35,015 nt of DNA from Lachnospiraceae bacterium (GTDB lineage: Bacteria > Bacillota > Clostridia > Lachnospirales > Lachnospiraceae): positions 1-35,015 of the forward strand of contig CAJTCE010000035.1 of the NCBI GenBank assembly GCA_910574745.1, written 5' to 3'. Positions 32,601 through 35,015 of this stretch are shown one piece after another (the stretch's first letter is position 1; each line of letters begins with the position of its first letter). The notes beneath the pieces are model-generated. The model worked only from the letters and a program-made list of their open reading frames with translations. It did not search any database and was not told the origin of the DNA. Both the position numbers and the translations under genes were made by a program.

Positions 32601-33827
32601 GACCGTAAGCGGAAATTTGCAAAAGCCATGGCACAGAGCATTTCTGTTTACAATTCCAGTCAGGCCCAGCCGCTAAAGATACTGATCCTTTTGATCGATA
32701 ATTTTGATTCCTTTAAAGAGCTGGGAGATAAGGCGGACCAGTTTATCCAGAAGGTATGCCGGGATGGGGCAGGCCTGGGCATTTATCTGTTGATCACTAT
32801 GAACAGGATCAATGCCATGAAAGGAGCTGTTTTAAATAATATCAAGGAAAGAATTGCCGGATATAATTTTGAAGAAGGAGAGAGCCGGAATCTGATTGGG
32901 CGGAGCGACTATAATCTGCCGGAGGACAAAAAAGGAAGGGTGCTGGTAAAGCGGGATAATGTGAACATTATGCAGGTATATACTCCCGTAGCATGTGAGT
33001 CAGAGCTTTCCTATAATGAAAATTTGAAGAAATTAATAAGCAGTGTGGCACAGGCCAGTACGGAAGAAGCTGCAAAGGGCATCCCGGTATTGCCGGAAGA
33101 GTTGTACCACGAAATGCTGCCGCAATATCCCGGCTATGAAGAAAGCCCTGTTAAGATTCCTGTAGGAATTGAAGTCAATGATCTGGATGTGCAATATCTG
33201 GATATCAGTAAAGGCACGGGCCTGATCATCGGAGGAGCAGGCAGCGGACGGACAAATGTGCTTCATCAGGTTCTGAATCATTTAAAAGGGAACAAGGTGT
33301 GGATCCTGGATCAGGAAAAGCGTTCATCTGCTGACTTCATGAATAAAGAAAAGTATATATATGGAGCAGATTATGATTCTATCCGCAGTATTTTACAGGA
33401 AATTAAAAGAGAATGTGAAAACAGAAAAGAAGACTATGAGGAAGAAAAGCTGGACAATCTTACCATCACATTGTACGACTTCCTTCAGACAAAAGAACCG
33501 TTATACGTTGTGATCGATATTATTCAGGAATTATACGGTCTGTTCCGTAAAGAGGGAACGGAAGGCGAACTGGATATTTTAGAAGAAGCGACGAAATGGG
33601 GGATTTATGTCATTGCTTCTTCGGAACCACAAATTCCCTTACGTTCAGGAAAGCTCATGGAAATGATCGGTCAAAGTAAAACAGGTATCATCCTGGGAAA
33701 TATCAAAGAGCAGAAGGTCTTTGGATATACAGGCCTTAGGGAAGAAAACCGGAAAATAGAATTTGGTTATCAGCATACAAACGGTTTAAATAAAAAAATC
33801 ATGTTAGCAAAGTATACGGAGGTGTAG
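29631..33827 (+). CDS. essC: EssC/YukBA FtsK/SpoIIIE-type motor ATPase of T7SSb
   Basis: This 1398-residue motor drives substrate export. The N-terminal FHA-like domain (1-90, with G-I-Y-L-N-G-T) is followed by two helices (about 146-187) and three FtsK/SpoIIIE ATPase domains. D1 has a perfect Walker A, GTTGSGKS (580-587), with Walker B LFLISDEFAEL and sensor LATQKPSG. D2 has SGGYGKT (920-926) with a Walker B-like LILLIDNFD. D3 has GGAGSGRT (1201-1208), where the Walker lysine is Arg1207, so its ATP hydrolysis is doubtful. Such decay of distal domains is known in EssC proteins, which mainly use D1 for work and D2/D3 for substrate recognition. AAAGGAG precedes ATG 29631, and a DUF5082-like gene follows three bases after the stop. 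Confidence 0.95.
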   Translation: MRCYERKENIWIGNQKESFQTDICIYDLPVQILINPTKIMIKGGLKEGIYLNGTAVSTNEIKIEEGDTLSFEQIAITFFDTYIEVDGEEERIRANLIPCREKENYFEGFPFYKRSPRVIYKINKEKIEVQNPPQKKELSKGGLAQMIIPPVCMLAFTIAMGVLLRRGAYIFMSIGMTIITTIFSVQKFISDTKDIKRENKERELMYGNYLLDVRKRIIKARKEEKKALEYQNPTLPELEHMINRYSSRIYERSLLDDDFLTVNLGYYRGKSKIEVSTQINELEMKKDELTDEAKTIPKDFRKIDHIPVQIDLKRAHLGIVGSKANVHEQIKYLLAQITFFQSYRDLQIILIHNKAYDEEFEYADWYPHLRIHAINVYGKISSEQARDQILGSIQQILKERKMKLDEEKQEAVFSPYYLFIIDEPKLILNHAIMEYLQNKRLTLGFSIIYTTDQKANLPENIRTVCMLCDSQSGTLLMEEGEKKDRKFEVQHIDGVDLEKMARNLSALIHEQGVSSKIPESITFFDMYGIEHPEELQVKERWRRNESHKSLAVPLGVRAENDYVELNLHEKAHGPHGLVAGTTGSGKSEIVQSYILSLAVNFHPHEVGFLLIDYKGGGMANLFAKLPHLLGTITNLDKAESMRAMASIKSELSRRQRIFGENNVNHINGYNQLFKLGKVDEPLPHLFLISDEFAELKKEQPEFMSELVSAARIGRSLGIHLILATQKPSGVVDDQIWTNSKFRLCLKVQNAGDSKEMLKTPDAANITQAGRAYLQVGNNEIYELFQSAWSGASYSSNQTEEEKEDDRVYLISPLGQGRLINQDLSGTVESNQIKATQLDAVVEYLHDIYEKEQAVEVKKPWLPSLPDFMESPYTKEAVDSAQFKEGDYTLGIGMIDVPEEQLQEEYQLNLMKNGHLLYMASGGYGKTMLLTNIAVGLSMKNSVRNLNFYILDLGNSGLIPLMGLPHVADYMGLDDGEKIEKFQKLILDEIADRKRKFAKAMAQSISVYNSSQAQPLKILILLIDNFDSFKELGDKADQFIQKVCRDGAGLGIYLLITMNRINAMKGAVLNNIKERIAGYNFEEGESRNLIGRSDYNLPEDKKGRVLVKRDNVNIMQVYTPVACESELSYNENLKKLISSVAQASTEEAAKGIPVLPEELYHEMLPQYPGYEESPVKIPVGIEVNDLDVQYLDISKGTGLIIGGAGSGRTNVLHQVLNHLKGNKVWILDQEKRSSADFMNKEKYIYGADYDSIRSILQEIKRECENRKEDYEEEKLDNLTITLYDFLQTKEPLYVVIDIIQELYGLFRKEGTEGELDILEEATKWGIYVIASSEPQIPLRSGKLMEMIGQSKTGIILGNIKEQKVFGYTGLREENRKIEFGYQHTNGLNKKIMLAKYTEV

Positions 33828-33830
33828 TAA

Positions 33831-34244
33831 ATGACAGATGCAGAGAAACAGGCAGCGGCCGCAGCCGAGGCCGAACGGAGGAGAGTAGCCGCGATCATGG
33901 CACAGATAAATGAAATTGATCGAAAGCTCAGTGAATGCAACAGGGTAAAGGGAACGCTTTCAAGTTGTAAGTCCTCCTTGGATTCGGAAATTGAAAGCTG
34001 GAAAAATGTCAGGACTACCTTAAACAGCGATGTAAGGTATACGCAGATCGTGACAACTGACATTTTTGAAGGAGAAATGGCAGACAGGCTTAAGACTTAT
34101 ATGAGTACAGTAGTTTCTGATATCAATACGGGTATTTCGGACAGTTCTAATCTGTTGAGTGAATTAGAGACGCAGATTAGCGCATTGACCGCATATGAAG
34201 GCAGGCTTTCCGCTAAAAGAGCAGGATTGGTAAGCCAGTTATAG
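33831..34244 (+). CDS. YwqH/DUF5082-like helical protein
   Basis: This 137-residue, almost wholly helical protein starts with an alanine/glutamate-rich segment, then coiled-coil (I-N-E-I-D-R-K-L-S-E-C). A turn D-I-F-E-G-E-M-A-D-R-L corresponds to the W-x-G-x-x-A-x-x-F position of DUF5082 proteins, and a second coiled-coil follows. Bacillus YwqH proteins of this type precede YwqI and an LXG-type toxin. GGAGG overlaps the end of essC and the start follows it by three bases, so translation is coupled. It may be a substrate or targeting factor for an effector encoded beyond the window. Confidence 0.65.
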   Translation: MTDAEKQAAAAAEAERRRVAAIMAQINEIDRKLSECNRVKGTLSSCKSSLDSEIESWKNVRTTLNSDVRYTQIVTTDIFEGEMADRLKTYMSTVVSDINTGISDSSNLLSELETQISALTAYEGRLSAKRAGLVSQL

Positions 34245-34262
34245 TAAAGGAGGGGTATAGCT

Positions 34263-34553
34263 ATGGCAGCGATAAAGGTTGGCGTGGGAGAAGACGAATA
34301 TAATACATTTTGTTCGGAGTTTAAAAGTGCACAGGACAGTTTTGTAAAGCAGATTGAGACGGTAAAAAGTAAGATAGAACAGGTAAATTGCAAGGATGGG
34401 GGATTTTATAGTGATAATCTGACGCCAAATGTAGAGAAGCTTTTAAACACGATTGAAACGATCAAGAGTTCCATTGAACAATTGCAAAATTCTGAAAATG
34501 AAACCATAGACAGCTTTGTGCAGGCAATCGATAATGTCGATACCTGCTGTTAA
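34263..34553 (+). CDS. Small Esx-superfamily-like protein (DUF5344/YwqI-like)
   Basis: This 96-residue helical hairpin protein contains Y-N-T-F-C-S-E-F-K-S-A-Q in the first helix, a glycine-rich turn (K-D-G-G-F-Y-S-D-N-L) and a second helix ending D-S-F-V-Q-A-I-D-N-V-D, with two cysteines at the extreme C-terminus. No WxG is present. AAAGGAGG gives a strong ribosome binding site. It is probably secreted or acts as an effector partner in the cluster after essC. Its precise family is not certain. Confidence 0.6.
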   Translation: MAAIKVGVGEDEYNTFCSEFKSAQDSFVKQIETVKSKIEQVNCKDGGFYSDNLTPNVEKLLNTIETIKSSIEQLQNSENETIDSFVQAIDNVDTCC

Positions 34554-34568
34554 GGGAGAGAGACTAAA

Positions 34569-34862
34569 ATGGGAAAAGAAAATATTACAATAGATTATGG
34601 AAAAGTCCAGCAGTTATCTGCAGATATCAGTACATCCAACGGCGGCGGCTTCGATGACATTGTATCGGATTATGAAAAGCTCGCCGGCAATATGACCAAA
34701 TCTGCAGGAGATATGTTAGAAGCCATAAAAGATCAGATTACCGCAGAAAAAGAAGTAGTAACAGCCATGTCACAGGCATGTCTGCAGCTTGTAGGCAGTA
34801 TAGACACAGCAGCACAATCCTTCCAGAACGTAGACGACGTTATGGTAAGCAGGATGAATTAG
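34569..34862 (+). CDS. Small Esx-superfamily-like protein (second in the pair)
   Basis: This 97-residue helical protein starts I-T-I-D-Y-G-K-V-Q-Q-L-S, has a glycine turn (S-N-G-G-G-F-D-D-I) and a C-terminal A-A-Q-S-F-Q-N-V-D-D segment resembling the C-terminal F-x-x-x-D export motif of Esx substrates. AAGGGAGAG precedes ATG 34569. Together with the preceding two genes it forms a trio of the ywqH-ywqI-small type, after which an LXG or similar toxin is often encoded. Function is inferred from location only. Confidence 0.6.
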   Translation: MGKENITIDYGKVQQLSADISTSNGGGFDDIVSDYEKLAGNMTKSAGDMLEAIKDQITAEKEVVTAMSQACLQLVGSIDTAAQSFQNVDDVMVSRMN

Positions 34863-35015
34863 TAAATAGCCTCTCGGATTCATAATGAGTTGGCTTAGAT
34901 TTGTATTTTGATAACTGAATATTGTGAAGTTTTGGAAAGATATCAGATAAATGTGGAAAAAAGGGCGCACTTTTCCCTTGATATTAGATGAGATTTTTTT
35001 GAAATTGTGGTATGC
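34863..35015. other. Right-edge region without a supported gene
   Basis: The sequence is AT-rich, with no clear terminator or promoter. An ATG at 34951 opens a frame to the window edge (MWKKGRTFP...), but its ribosome binding site is weak, so a gene start here is only possible. Confidence 0.4.

Noticed and set aside
34951-35015. Possible new gene beginning MWKKGRTFP at the right edge
   Set aside because: Weak ribosome binding site and too few codons to judge.

Overview
The window looks like chromosome from a low-GC, spore-forming gut-type Clostridia, most likely Lachnospiraceae. The supporting signs are a tryptophan T-box, strong GGAGG ribosome binding sites, Spo0A-type and SpoIID/LysM proteins, GH94 phosphorylases, a flagellin fossil and a type VIIb secretion locus of Firmicutes type. 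No tRNA, rRNA, CRISPR array or intact insertion sequence was seen. The assignment rests on gene content only.

Bases 1-11408 form a beta-glucan utilisation block. It holds a GPH-family sugar transporter that has lost its N-terminus at the left edge, a tiny 29-residue ORF, a cupin AraC regulator, a ~904-residue GH94 phosphorylase, a second AraC regulator on the minus strand, a GH16 laminarinase-like lipoprotein with three C-terminal beta-sandwich repeats, and an ~804-residue GH94 cellobiose phosphorylase-like enzyme. The inferred logic is that the surface lipoprotein cuts a beta-1,3 or mixed-linkage glucan, the transporter imports short products, and the two phosphorylases split them into glucose-1-phosphate plus sugar. 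A perfect 11-bp inverted repeat lies between the divergent araC and GH16 genes and is the best operator candidate.

Bases 11409-20650 are mixed housekeeping and accessory genes: a PAS-GAF-GGDEF diguanylate cyclase, a SpoIID-like/peptidoglycan-binding/LysM protein on the minus strand with 156-bp tandem repeats, a flavodoxin-fold oxidoreductase, a membrane-anchored transglutaminase-like protein, a frameshifted flagellin pseudogene, a tryptophan-specific T-box leader driving a TrpB2-type tryptophan synthase beta chain, and a receiver-less Spo0A DNA-binding domain protein on the minus strand with a possible 0A box at its promoter.

Bases 20652-34862 are one long plus-strand type VIIb secretion (T7SSb) operon. 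In order: short EsaA-like protein, Esx/WXG100-like protein bracketed by two stem-loops, Lap2-like coiled-coil, LXG effector, two tandem paralogous six-helix membrane proteins (candidate immunity), a DUF3130/TIGR04197-like small protein, EssA-like, EsaB, EssB and EssC, then three small Esx-superfamily-like proteins that probably lead into another effector beyond the right edge. The most unusual part is the effector/adaptor/paralogous-membrane-protein cassette embedded between esaA and the core machine genes.
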